DNA from: QHWF01 sp036848175
Lineage (GTDB): Bacteria; Acidobacteriota; Vicinamibacteria; Vicinamibacterales; CAVVIG01
Reading direction: 5' to 3'
Length of the DNA: 64,000 bases
Assembly (NCBI GenBank): GCA_036848175.1
Contig: DAIUKO010000003.1
Span: 1-64,000, forward strand
The first letter of the stretch is position 1; each line of letters opens with the position of its first letter. Positions 9,036 through 17,099 of the stretch are shown here, piece by piece. The notes beneath the pieces are model-generated. The model saw only the letters and a list, made by a program, of their open reading frames with translations. It was not told the DNA's origin and did no database searches. The translations under genes and the position numbers were made by a program.

Positions 9036-10805
9036 ATGATCTTCACGGCCCTGAGCGCCGCGACCCACGCGGACGGACTCGCCTCGTGGGTTGACGATCT
9101 CCTGCCGATCGGCGCGAGCGATTGGAACGCCGCCCACGCGGCGCACCTGATCGAGCGCGCCGGCTTCGGCGCCGCACCCGACGAGATCGCGCGCCTCGCG
9201 GCGATGACGCCGGCGCAGGCGGTGAGCTCGCTGGTCGACTACGGCGCGATCGACAACAGCGCGCTGAAACCATTCGAGCCGTCGGGCATGTGGGATCCCG
9301 GCATGGATCCGTTTCCGCCGAGCCGCGCCGAGGCCGTGCGCATCGCGCGTGAACGCGGCGAAGCGCTCGGCGTCAAGGTTCTGCCTCCCGGATCGGACCG
9401 GCGCCTCCAGCCGGTGGTCGACAAGTTCTTCTATGGACTTCGCGCCAACAGCATCGAAACGCAGCGGCTCGGCGTCTGGTGGGCGAACCGGATGCTCACG
9501 ACCAGGCGGCCGCTCGAGGAAAAGCTGACGCTCTTCTGGCACGGCCACTTCGCGACCGGCGACGTCAAGGTCCGCGACTGCCGGATGATGCGGCAACAGA
9601 ACGACATGCTGCGCGCGCACGCCGCCGGCCGCTTCCGCGATCTGCTGGTCGGGATCCTGAAAGACCCGGCGATGCTCGTCTATCTCGACAACGGCGAGAA
9701 CGTCAAGAAGCATCCGAACGAGAATTTCGGCCGCGAACTGCTGGAGCTGTTCACGATGGGCGTCGGCAACTACTCGGAGCGCGACGTCCGCGAGGCGGCC
9801 CGCGCGTTCACCGGGTGGACCAACGACGTGCTCGCGTTCAAGTTCGACGCCGATCAGCACGACTTCGGCGACAAAACCTTTCTCGGCGTGGCGCGGCCGT
9901 TCAACGGTGAGGAGATCATCGACGCCATCCTGCGCCAGCCTGTGACAGCGGAGTTCGTCGCGGCGAAGCTGTATCGCTACTTCGTGCGCGAGGACATCTC
10001 GGCGCCGGTCAAGACGGCGCTGGGGAAGACGTTCCGCGACAGCGGCTACCAGATGAAGCCGCTCCTCACGCAGATCTTCCTGTCGAAGGATTTCTACAGC
10101 GCGAAATCCGAGGCGACGCAGATCAAGAGTCCGGTCGCGCTCGTCATCTCGACCTACAAGAAGCTGGGACTGCGCGAGCTGCCGACGATTCCCGATTTCG
10201 GCCGCATGAGCGGCGGCCTGGGGCAGACGCTCTTCGATCCGCCAAATGTCGCAGGCTGGGCCGGCGGCCGCACCTGGATCACGCCGGCGACGCTCTTCCA
10301 GCGCGGCAACGTCTTTCGCGAGGTGCTGTTCCCGGACGCGGCGGGGTTTCGTCCGCCGGATCGCACGATGCCGCCGCTCTACGCGCGCGTCGGCGAGCAG
10401 ATCGCGAAGGGCAAGAACATCACGGAAGCGACCAAGGACGGCACCGGCGACGCGGAAGCGAACATGATGGCCGACCGCGACGAGGACTTCAACACACGCT
10501 ACGCGAGCTATCGCGGCTACGTGATGGCCTACGAGCGCACGAAGCCGATTCCGAGGCGCGTCGCGGAGGTGAATCTGACGTCGATGATCGCCGCCGCCCA
10601 CGCGGATACGGTGGAGGCGGTCGTCGATCATGTCGTCCGGCGATTCCTGCGAGTGGCGATCGCTGAACACGATCGTAAAGTCCTCGTCGATTTTCTGAGG
10701 GAGAAGCTGCGTGGATCCGACGTGCGGCCGAGCGAGGAGCTGGAGCCGGCACTTCGCGAGCTCCTGTATCTCGTGCTGTGCATGCCGGAGTACCAATTGG
10801 GTTAA
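9036..10805 (+). CDS. DUF1800 family protein
   Basis: 589 residues. The ATG at 9036 is chosen because AGGAGG lies just upstream. The open frame runs further 5' to 8910, but that part lies in the promoter region and looks non-coding. The body is typical DUF1800: 'AAHLIERAGFGAAPDEI', 'RRPLEEKLTLFWHGHFATG', 'ENFGRELLELFTMGVGNYSE' and a C-terminal 'FDPPNVAGWAGGRTWI'. The biochemical role is unknown. The gene is almost always followed by DUF1501, as here after 130 bp. No clear signal peptide is visible, while its partner carries a Tat signal. Confidence 0.87.
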   Translation: MIFTALSAATHADGLASWVDDLLPIGASDWNAAHAAHLIERAGFGAAPDEIARLAAMTPAQAVSSLVDYGAIDNSALKPFEPSGMWDPGMDPFPPSRAEAVRIARERGEALGVKVLPPGSDRRLQPVVDKFFYGLRANSIETQRLGVWWANRMLTTRRPLEEKLTLFWHGHFATGDVKVRDCRMMRQQNDMLRAHAAGRFRDLLVGILKDPAMLVYLDNGENVKKHPNENFGRELLELFTMGVGNYSERDVREAARAFTGWTNDVLAFKFDADQHDFGDKTFLGVARPFNGEEIIDAILRQPVTAEFVAAKLYRYFVREDISAPVKTALGKTFRDSGYQMKPLLTQIFLSKDFYSAKSEATQIKSPVALVISTYKKLGLRELPTIPDFGRMSGGLGQTLFDPPNVAGWAGGRTWITPATLFQRGNVFREVLFPDAAGFRPPDRTMPPLYARVGEQIAKGKNITEATKDGTGDAEANMMADRDEDFNTRYASYRGYVMAYERTKPIPRRVAEVNLTSMIAAAHADTVEAVVDHVVRRFLRVAIAEHDRKVLVDFLREKLRGSDVRPSEELEPALRELLYLVLCMPEYQLG

Positions 10806-10815
10806 CCGCGGCGCT

Positions 10816-10908
10816 GAACAACACAGAGGACACAAAGGGCACCAAGAACACAAAGACAAATCTCTTAGCCTTTGTTGCTTTGTCTCCTTTGTGCACTTTG
10901 TGTTGATT
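10816..10908. repeat. Long imperfect inverted repeat between DUF1800 and DUF1501
   Basis: Two A/C-rich arms of about 35 bases ('cacagaggacacaaagggc' side and, inverted, 'acacaaagtgcacaaagg') face each other around ~10862. The composition is unlike the surrounding GC-rich coding DNA. Sequences of this 'acaaagg..gacaaag' style recur as dispersed repeats in soil bacteria (from memory). As RNA it would form a long imperfect hairpin inside the putative DUF1800-DUF1501 transcript. Confidence 0.65.
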
Positions 10909-10935
10909 CAGCGGTGAATATAGCGAGAGGGTCGT

Positions 10936-12183
10936 ATGAGCTGTTCTCTCTGCTCTCGACGTGAGTTCCTGGCGCGCGGGCTTCACGGGATTGGCCTCAC
11001 CGCCGGATTGCCGCTGTTTCTCAGTCGCACTTCCGCGGCGCTGACGGCGCAGGCGCTGCTCGGCACGAGCGCCGAACAGCGTCCCGAGCGCATCCTCGTC
11101 GTCCTCGAGCTCACCGGCGGCAACGACGGGTTGAACACGATCGTGCCGTACGGCGATCCGGCGTACTACCGGGCGCGGCCGAATCTCGGGATTCGCGAGC
11201 GCGAGGTCATCAAGATCACCGAGGGATTCGGTCTGCATCCGTCGATGGTTGGCTTCGAACGCCTGTACAAGGACGGCCGCATGGCGGTCGTGCACGGCTG
11301 CGGCTACGAGCATCCGAGCTTCTCGCATTTCTCGTCGATGAGCTTCTGGCACACCGGCGTGCCGAACAGCGGCGAGCCGCTCGGTTGGCTCGGGCGGTTC
11401 GCCGACCATCGCTACGATCCGTCGACGCACAACACGATCGTCAACATCGGCAACTCGCAATCGCTCGCCGTGCGCAGCGGCCGGCATTCGCCGCTCGTGT
11501 TCGACGATCCAGCGCGCTTCCGCCGCGAAGGCACCGATGCCGAGAAAACGGCGCTCGTCGCGCTGAGTGGGGCTCGCACGACGTCGAATGCGACGCTCGA
11601 CTTCCTCGCGGAGACCGCGCGCAACGGAACCGACAGCTCCGAGTTCGTCCGGCGCGCCGCGGCGTCGTATCGAACGACCGTGGACTATGGCATCGGCAAT
11701 GCGTTCGGCGGTGCGCTGCAGCGCGTCGCCGCGCTGATCGCCGCCGGCATGCCGACGCGCGTCTACTACGTCACCTACCAGGGCAATTCCTTCGATACGC
11801 ACGTCCAGCAGGCGGATCTGCACAGCCGTCTGCTGATGTACACCGCGGACGCGGTCCGCGCGTTCATGGAGGACGTCAGGCGCATCGGCCGCGAGGACGA
11901 CGTCGCGGTGATGATGTTCACGGAGTTCGGCCGCCGCGTCGAAGAGAACGGCAGCCTCGGCACCGATCACGGCACCGCGACGCCGATGTTCATCGTCGGC
12001 ACGAACGTGAAGGGCGGCTTCTACGGCCGCGCGCCGAGCCTTACCGATCTCGACGACGGCAACCTGAAGATGACGACCGATTTTCGCCGCGTCTACGCGA
12101 CGATGATCAAGGAGTGGCTGGCCTACGCCGACACGGAGGCGGTCCTCAAGGGACGCTTCGATCCGCTCGGCGTGTTCGCCTAG
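10936..12183 (+). CDS. DUF1501 Tat-exported protein
   Basis: 415 residues. The N-terminus carries 'SRREFLARGLHGIGLTAGL', a twin-arginine signal. The family is recognised from 'LVVLELTGGNDGLNTIVPY', 'HPSMVGFERLYKDGRMAVVHG' and the C-terminal 'VAVMMFTEFGRRVEENGSLG' with 'TDHGTATPMFIVG', features of the alkaline phosphatase-like superfamily to which DUF1501 is related. It is the customary downstream partner of DUF1800, separated here by a hairpin repeat. The substrate is unknown. Confidence 0.87.
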   Translation: MSCSLCSRREFLARGLHGIGLTAGLPLFLSRTSAALTAQALLGTSAEQRPERILVVLELTGGNDGLNTIVPYGDPAYYRARPNLGIREREVIKITEGFGLHPSMVGFERLYKDGRMAVVHGCGYEHPSFSHFSSMSFWHTGVPNSGEPLGWLGRFADHRYDPSTHNTIVNIGNSQSLAVRSGRHSPLVFDDPARFRREGTDAEKTALVALSGARTTSNATLDFLAETARNGTDSSEFVRRAAASYRTTVDYGIGNAFGGALQRVAALIAAGMPTRVYYVTYQGNSFDTHVQQADLHSRLLMYTADAVRAFMEDVRRIGREDDVAVMMFTEFGRRVEENGSLGTDHGTATPMFIVGTNVKGGFYGRAPSLTDLDDGNLKMTTDFRRVYATMIKEWLAYADTEAVLKGRFDPLGVFA

Positions 12184-12246
12184 CGTCGAGTTCGGTCTTA
12201 CGCTTCCTTCATTCGTCGATTCTTTGAAACGGACGACAATGAGCGC

Positions 12247-12561
12247 ATGACGAGTGTGCTTGCTGTCGGTGCGGCAGTTGCCTGGCTGAGCGGCGTATCT
12301 GGCGGAGCCGCGCACGCACAACAGCAGCCGGCGCAGCAGACGCCGCCACCCGCGGCGGCTGGCGAGCAGAAGCCGGACGCCGATGCGCCAGACGAAAGCG
12401 ACAAACACGACCAGGCAGACACGCACGGGAAGTCGGGCAGCCGCCTGTTCGGCCTGTTCCCGAATCACACCGCCGTCGAGGGTGCGACCGAGATCGATCC
12501 CGTGAGCGCCGGTCAGAAATTCAGGATGGCGGGTCTGAACACGTTCGATCCTGTCATCTAG
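12247..12561 (+). pseudogene. N-terminal remnant of a secreted/membrane protein family
   Basis: A 104-codon frame with a signal peptide, a proline/alanine/charged low-complexity stretch and then 'RLFGLFPNHTAVEGATEIDP...AGQKFRMAGLNTFDPVI', after which it stops. This block resembles (from memory) the start of a conserved acidobacterial family of ~230-250 residues, where it is followed by hydrophobic segments. Here the TAG at 12559 comes before them, and the following bases read as no family-like sequence. I therefore read it as a 3'-truncated gene. A short secreted peptide cannot be excluded. Confidence 0.5.
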
Positions 12562-12570
12562 GATCGTCTT

Positions 12571-12583
12571 GCCCTTTCAGGGC
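12571..12583. terminator. Small hairpin between convergent genes
   Basis: gccct-ttc-agggc forms a 5-bp GC stem between the convergent ends of the truncated gene and the amidohydrolase. There is no T-run, so terminator function is only suggested by position. Confidence 0.3.
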
Positions 12584-12591
12584 CGCCGAGA

Positions 12592-14292
12592 TCACCGCAC
12601 CGATTCCCACATGATGTCTTCGCGCGCGGCGCGCGTGTCGGCGTCGCTCGTCGGAATCGTTCGGCCCGCACCGTAGAGCACCTTCCCGCTGCGGACGCCG
12701 GTGTGGCGGCCGTGATCGATCGCCACCTCGCCGTTGACCAGCACCCACTCGATGCCGTCGGGATACAGCGTCGGCTCGTCGTAGGTCGCACGATCCTGAA
12801 TCCGGCCGTAGTCGAAGACGACGGCGTCGGCCCACAGGCCGTCGCGGATGAGACCGCGATCGCCGATGCGCATGCGCGTCGCCGGCCACGACGTCATCTT
12901 GCGGATCGCATCCGGCAGCGTGAGCACGTGGCGCTCGCGCACGTAGCGCGCGATCACCCGTGGAAAGTTGCCGTAGGCGCGTGGATGGGGCAGTCCGATC
13001 GCGTCGGGTTGATCCGGAGCGAGCGCCGCGCCGGCATCGCTGCCGATGCTCGTCCACTGAAAGGCGAGCGCGGTCTCGATGTCGGGCTCGCTCATCATGT
13101 GATAGATGGCCATGACGCGTCCCTGGCCCTGCGCGACGAGATCGAACGCGGCGTCCGCCGGGTCTTTGTTCATTTCACGCGCGATCGCGGTCATCGTCTT
13201 TTTCTCGAATCGCGCGTTCGCCGGGTTGTTCGCGTTGACCAGCACGATGCCGTCCCAGCCGCCGGCCGCTTCGATGATGTTCCACCAGCCCGGCGAGCTC
13301 GTCTTGATTTCCTGCTTCAGCCGGTTCCGGATTGCGGGATCGGCGAGCCGTTCGAGGAGCGCCGCGCGGCCGCCTTCGTGCGCCCATGACGGAATCGTCG
13401 CCTCGAGTCCCGTCCCTCCGGCGGTGTAGACGTAGAGATCGGCGGCGACATCGACGCCGCGGCTGCGCGCGGCGTCGACGTGCAGGCCGACTTCGCGCAT
13501 CAGCGTGCCCCAGCCAGGACTGTGCGCCACCTTGAGATGAAAGATTTCGACCGGCAGTCCGGCCTTCTCGCCGATCTCGATCGCTTCGTCGACGCTCGCG
13601 ACGACTTCCTTGCCTTCGCCGCGGATGTGGCTCGCGTAGAGGCCGCCGTGCTTCGCCGCCGCCCTGGCGACTTCGATCAGCTCCGACGTCGTCGCGAAGC
13701 TGGAGGGCGGATAGATCAGCGCCGTGGTCATCCCCATCGCGCCGCCTCGCATCGCCTGCTCCATGATTGCCTGCATGCGGGCGAGCTCGGACGGGTTCGG
13801 CGCGCGGTTCTCGTTGCCGAGCACGGCAACACGCGCCTGCGTCTCGCTGAAGTACGAGCCAAAGTTGATGCTGATGCCCTGGCGCTCGAGCGTCGCGAAG
13901 TAGGCAGGGATCTTGTCCGCAGCGACCGGCGTCCCGCCTTCGCCCCCGATCGCGGTGGTCACGCCTTCGCGCAGCTTGTTCTCCGCCAGACCGTTCTCGA
14001 GAAGCGTCGCACCCGACTGATCCATCATGTCGATCCAGCCAGGCGACACGTACTTGCCGGTCGCGTCGATCTCCTGCTGGCCGCGTCCGGTGACGATGCC
14101 GATGCGGACGAAGCGGCCGCCTTTGATCGCGACGTCGGCGCGAATCGCCGGATTGCCGGCGCCGTCGAGGACCTGGCCGTTGCGGATGACGATGTCGTAG
14201 ATCGGAGCGCTGGTTTGTGCGGCGAGTGTCAGCGCGAACAGCACGATCGCGACACCGGCCATGGCCACGCGTCGGATGGATGTTGAGGACAT
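12592..14292 (-). CDS. N-acyl-D-amino-acid deacylase-like amidohydrolase with altered metal motif
   Basis: 566 residues from the ATG at 14292, which places a signal-anchor-like segment (RRVAMAGVAIVLFALTLAA) at the N-terminus; an in-frame start at 14319 is possible. D-aminoacylase-type amidohydrolase features are clear: 'YDIVIRNGQVLDGAGNP', 'GLYASHIRGEG', 'PVEIFHLKVAHS', 'WTSIGSDAG'. The strand-1 metal motif, normally PGFIDxHxH, reads PGWIDMMDQ (residues 84-92), so both histidines are missing (M90, Q92). The enzyme may bind only one metal through later ligands, act on another substrate, or be inactive. It is probably exported. Confidence 0.75.
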   Translation of the reverse strand: MSSTSIRRVAMAGVAIVLFALTLAAQTSAPIYDIVIRNGQVLDGAGNPAIRADVAIKGGRFVRIGIVTGRGQQEIDATGKYVSPGWIDMMDQSGATLLENGLAENKLREGVTTAIGGEGGTPVAADKIPAYFATLERQGISINFGSYFSETQARVAVLGNENRAPNPSELARMQAIMEQAMRGGAMGMTTALIYPPSSFATTSELIEVARAAAKHGGLYASHIRGEGKEVVASVDEAIEIGEKAGLPVEIFHLKVAHSPGWGTLMREVGLHVDAARSRGVDVAADLYVYTAGGTGLEATIPSWAHEGGRAALLERLADPAIRNRLKQEIKTSSPGWWNIIEAAGGWDGIVLVNANNPANARFEKKTMTAIAREMNKDPADAAFDLVAQGQGRVMAIYHMMSEPDIETALAFQWTSIGSDAGAALAPDQPDAIGLPHPRAYGNFPRVIARYVRERHVLTLPDAIRKMTSWPATRMRIGDRGLIRDGLWADAVVFDYGRIQDRATYDEPTLYPDGIEWVLVNGEVAIDHGRHTGVRSGKVLYGAGRTIPTSDADTRAAREDIMWESVR

Positions 14293-14418
14293 CGTCAGTG
14301 ATTCTAAGGGCTCAAGCATGATGCCGCCAGCACACCTTCGCGGAATTCATCGCCGCGGCGTCCGACACGGCGCACCCGACCGACCCGCGGCTCGGGGCCG
14401 CCGCGGTAAGATCAGCCC

Positions 14419-15687
14419 GTGAATAGTGGCTGTTCAGGACGACTCCTGACGATCGTTGCGGCGATAGCTCTGACGATCGTTGGGGGCCCGTTGACGTCAG
14501 GTCAAGCGCCGGAATCGCCGGCGGGAGCTTTGCACGAGCATGTCGCCATTCAGTACGCCGCTCGTCGGACCACCGATCGCGTCGCGAAGCTCAATCAGGC
14601 GATCGGCGAGCGCGGACGATCGCTCCAACGCGATCCGCGAACCGGCTATCTGCTTCCAATTCTGAAGTCGCTTGGCGTGCCTGTGGAATCGCAGCTGCTG
14701 GTGTTTTCGAAAACCGGCGTGCAGCGCGCGTATACCAGTCCTCACACCCCACGCGCCCTCTACTTCGATGAGTCCGTCGTGGTGGCCTACGTTCCGGGCG
14801 CGCCGGACATCGAATTGGCGGCGCACGATGCGCAGCAAGGCGTCGTTTTCTACACCATCGATCAGAAGGCTGCGACGCCGATGGCCACGCGGCACATGAC
14901 GTGTCTCGGATGCCATGTGTCGGAGGGTACGCTCAACGTCCCGGGCCTGCTCGCACGCAGCCACATCGTCGCCGCTGATGGAACCGTGCTGCTCGGCGCG
15001 CATGACGTGGATCACCGCACGCCGCATCCCGATCGGTGGGGTGGCTGGTATGTGACGTCCGAAGGCGCGGCGCCGCCGTACGCCACGCGCGCGCACGCCG
15101 GCAACATCACGTTCGCCGGCCGCGAGATCACGTCGAACGAAGTGTTCATCAACTGGCTCGACAGCTCGCCGGAGACGCGCGGCTACCTGTCCTCGTCGAG
15201 CGACGTCGGCGCGCTGCTCGCCTTCGATCACCAGATGCACGCGATCAATCTGCTGACGCGGCTGAACTGGGAATCACGCATCGCGTCGAGCAGGGGCGGC
15301 GCCTCGAGCGGCGCAGTGGAGCGGCTCGTCGGCGAGCTCGCCGAGTATCTGCTGTTCGTCGGCGAAGCCCGGCTCTCGGCGCCGCTGGTGCCGTCGGCAG
15401 GATTCACCAAGTACCTCGAGTCGAAGACGCCGAAGGATCGCCGCGGCCGTTCGTTCGGACAGCTCGAGCTCGTCAACCGGCTGCTGCGATACCCGTGCAG
15501 CTACATGGTCTACTCCGAAGCGTTCGACGCGTTGCCGACGGACGTGAAAAGCGCGGTGTACCGGCGGATGGTCGACATCCTGTCGAGCGAGGCCGCGTAT
15601 GGCGAATTCTCGCGAGTGACCGCCGACGATCGCCGCGCTGTGCTGGAGATCCTGCGAGACACGAAATCCGACTTTCCAGATCGCTAA
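14419..15687 (+). CDS. Secreted single-haem c-type protein of unknown family
   Basis: 422 residues from a GTG start with no obvious ribosome site. The N-terminus is signal-like (LLTIVAAIALTIVGG). One haem motif CLGCH occurs at C162-H166 in the context 'RHMTCLGCHVSEGTLNVPG'. The remainder has conserved-looking segments ('DHRTPHPDRWGGWYVTS', 'LLAFDHQMHAINLLTRLNW') but no domain I can name. It is likely a periplasmic electron-transfer or diheme-peroxidase-like protein; the family is not identified. It is divergent from the amidohydrolase. Confidence 0.7.
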   Translation: MNSGCSGRLLTIVAAIALTIVGGPLTSGQAPESPAGALHEHVAIQYAARRTTDRVAKLNQAIGERGRSLQRDPRTGYLLPILKSLGVPVESQLLVFSKTGVQRAYTSPHTPRALYFDESVVVAYVPGAPDIELAAHDAQQGVVFYTIDQKAATPMATRHMTCLGCHVSEGTLNVPGLLARSHIVAADGTVLLGAHDVDHRTPHPDRWGGWYVTSEGAAPPYATRAHAGNITFAGREITSNEVFINWLDSSPETRGYLSSSSDVGALLAFDHQMHAINLLTRLNWESRIASSRGGASSGAVERLVGELAEYLLFVGEARLSAPLVPSAGFTKYLESKTPKDRRGRSFGQLELVNRLLRYPCSYMVYSEAFDALPTDVKSAVYRRMVDILSSEAAYGEFSRVTADDRRAVLEILRDTKSDFPDR

Positions 15688-15715
15688 TGTGGTGCGTCCA
15701 CGGCTTTGGTACACA

Positions 15716-15768
15716 CGCTCGTCCTGAGCCCTTCGACTCGCTCACCCTGAGCTTGTCGAAGGGTGAGC
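15716..15768. repeat. 53-bp palindrome-containing dispersed repeat, copy 2
   Basis: Reverse complement of 763-815 with one mismatch in 53. The 29-base palindromic core lies at 15740-15768. It lies 28 bases after the stop of the c-haem gene. Confidence 0.85.
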
Positions 15769-15799
15769 TCGCTCAAGATGTACCGGTCGACGGGCGAGC

Positions 15800-16006
15800 C
15801 TACTTTGCTCGTGGTTCGACGAGCTCACCACGAGCGGAAATGTAGGCGCCGTGGGTTTCTTCGAGCTTCCTTCGATCCTTTTCGACGAACGCCTGGAAGA
15901 TGCTCTCGATGTGCGCACGGATGGCGGCGGCGTCCGCCGACCGATCGGGCGCGTTGTTCTGCGCGAGTGCCGGCCGCGGAACCGCAAGCACCATCGCGAT
16001 GCACAA
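15800..16006 (-). pseudogene. Truncated secreted SnoaL/NTF2-like fragment ending in a REP palindrome
   Basis: A signal peptide region (IVLCIAMVLAVPRPALAQ) is followed by 'AAIRAHIESIFQAFVEKDRR', which resembles the first helix of SnoaL/NTF2-like proteins. The frame then runs into the palindrome at 15807-15835, which is translated as 'RGELVEPRAK', and stops. A normal member would continue for ~90 residues. The start is uncertain: TTG at 16006, ATG at 15994, or further upstream. I read this as a gene whose 3' part was replaced by a repeat. Confidence 0.45.
15807..15835. repeat. 29-base palindrome, covarying variant of the 53-bp repeat core
   Basis: Arms gctcgtgg / ccacgagc enclose a 13-base loop ttcgacgagctca. 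The core of the other two copies has arms gctcaccc / gggtgagc and loop ttcgacaagctca. The loop differs at one base while the inner stem pairs have changed on both sides together, which suggests the folded form is what is conserved. Confidence 0.7.
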
Positions 16007-16107
16007 GACGATGCCAAGCTGCGGCGAGCGCGATGACGCGAACGGTCTCCACTGAACCCCGAACGAACTCGGTATTCGGGATGTCGGATTTGATCGAGTG
16101 GAACATC

Positions 16108-16136
16108 AAATCCCGAATCCCAAATCCCAAATCCCG
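16108..16136. repeat. Heptamer tandem array (aaatccc)4
   Basis: Four consecutive 7-base units: aaatccc, gaatccc, aaatccc, aaatccc. An inverted 'attcgggat' lies ~35 bases upstream. It is part of the non-coding, repeat-filled stretch 15688-16268, where I see no complete gene. Confidence 0.6.
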
Positions 16137-16268
16137 CCCAGGACTCAGCTCAACGCAGCCGACGCCGGACGGCCGCATCGCGTTGCTCTACGTGCCCTGC
16201 CGATGGTTCGCAGGAGTCAAGGCACGGCGACGTGACAACTGGCTCGCCTATATCTGACAATTCGCGGG

Positions 16269-17099
16269 TTGACTGCCCGCCTTCCCGAGTGGCTCGAGCC
16301 GATGGCCGCGACGTTGACCGAGGAGCGGTTCACCGGCCCCGAGTGGATCTTCGAGCGGAAGTACGACGGCATCCGGCTGATCGCGTTCAAGGAGGGCGAC
16401 GAGGTTCGTCTCTTCTCCAGAAATCGTCTGCCGCAGAATCTTCCGTCGGTCGCCGAGGCCATCGCGAATCTGCCGGTGCGCGACGCGATCCTCGACGGAG
16501 AGGTCACGTGGCGCGGCGACGCGCCGGGTTATCACGTGTTCGATGTCCTGTGGCTCGACGGCCGCTCGGTCACGTCGCTGCCGCTCGACGAACGGCTTGC
16601 CCTGCTGCGCGGCCTGCCGCTGCGCGCGCCGCTGCAGCCCGTGACGCCAATGGACGACCCGAAGCCGTGGGAACGCGCCTGCAGCGAAGGATGGGAAGGC
16701 GTCATCGCCAAGCGCCGCAACTCGCCGTACGAGCATCGCCGCTCGAAGCACTGGCTCAAGATGAAGTGCGAGGCGACCGAGCAGTTCATCGTCGGCGGAT
16801 TCACCGATCCGCAGGGTGCACGCGTCGGTCTCGGCGCGCTGCTCGTCGGTTTCACCGAAGGCGACGATCTGGTGTTCGCCGGAAAGGTCGGCACCGGCTT
16901 CGATACGAAACTGCTCCTCGATCTGCGCGCGCGCCTCGACGCGATCGAGATTCCGAAGTCGCCGTTCACGAAGGCCACGGGACTGCCGCGGATTCGCGCG
17001 CACTGGGTTCGCCCCGAGATCGTCGTCAAGGTCGCGTTCATCGAGTGGACCGCGCACCGCAAGCTTCGCCACTCGCGGCTGCTCGGGGTGAGTGCGTGA
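16269..17099 (+). CDS. ligD (ligase part): ATP-dependent DNA ligase, LigD ligase domain as a separate protein
   Basis: 276 residues, the length of a LigD-type catalytic plus OB-fold ligase module. Motif I KYDGIRL contains the AMP-accepting lysine K31. Later motifs include 'FSRNRLPQ', 'AILDGEVTW', 'EGVIAKRRNSPYE' and 'SKHWLKMKC'. It would seal nicks or breaks in non-homologous end joining. The start is probably the TTG at 16269, since the next ATG (16302) would cut into the conserved 'EWLEP' segment. Its stop overlaps the GTG of the polymerase gene (GTGA), so the two LigD modules are separate chains made in coupled translation. No phosphoesterase module and no Ku gene are visible here. Confidence 0.88.
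   Translation: MTARLPEWLEPMAATLTEERFTGPEWIFERKYDGIRLIAFKEGDEVRLFSRNRLPQNLPSVAEAIANLPVRDAILDGEVTWRGDAPGYHVFDVLWLDGRSVTSLPLDERLALLRGLPLRAPLQPVTPMDDPKPWERACSEGWEGVIAKRRNSPYEHRRSKHWLKMKCEATEQFIVGGFTDPQGARVGLGALLVGFTEGDDLVFAGKVGTGFDTKLLLDLRARLDAIEIPKSPFTKATGLPRIRAHWVRPEIVVKVAFIEWTAHRKLRHSRLLGVSA

Noticed and set aside
16108..16136. Possible CRISPR-like array
   Set aside because: The units are 7 bases with no spacers, so it is a simple tandem repeat.
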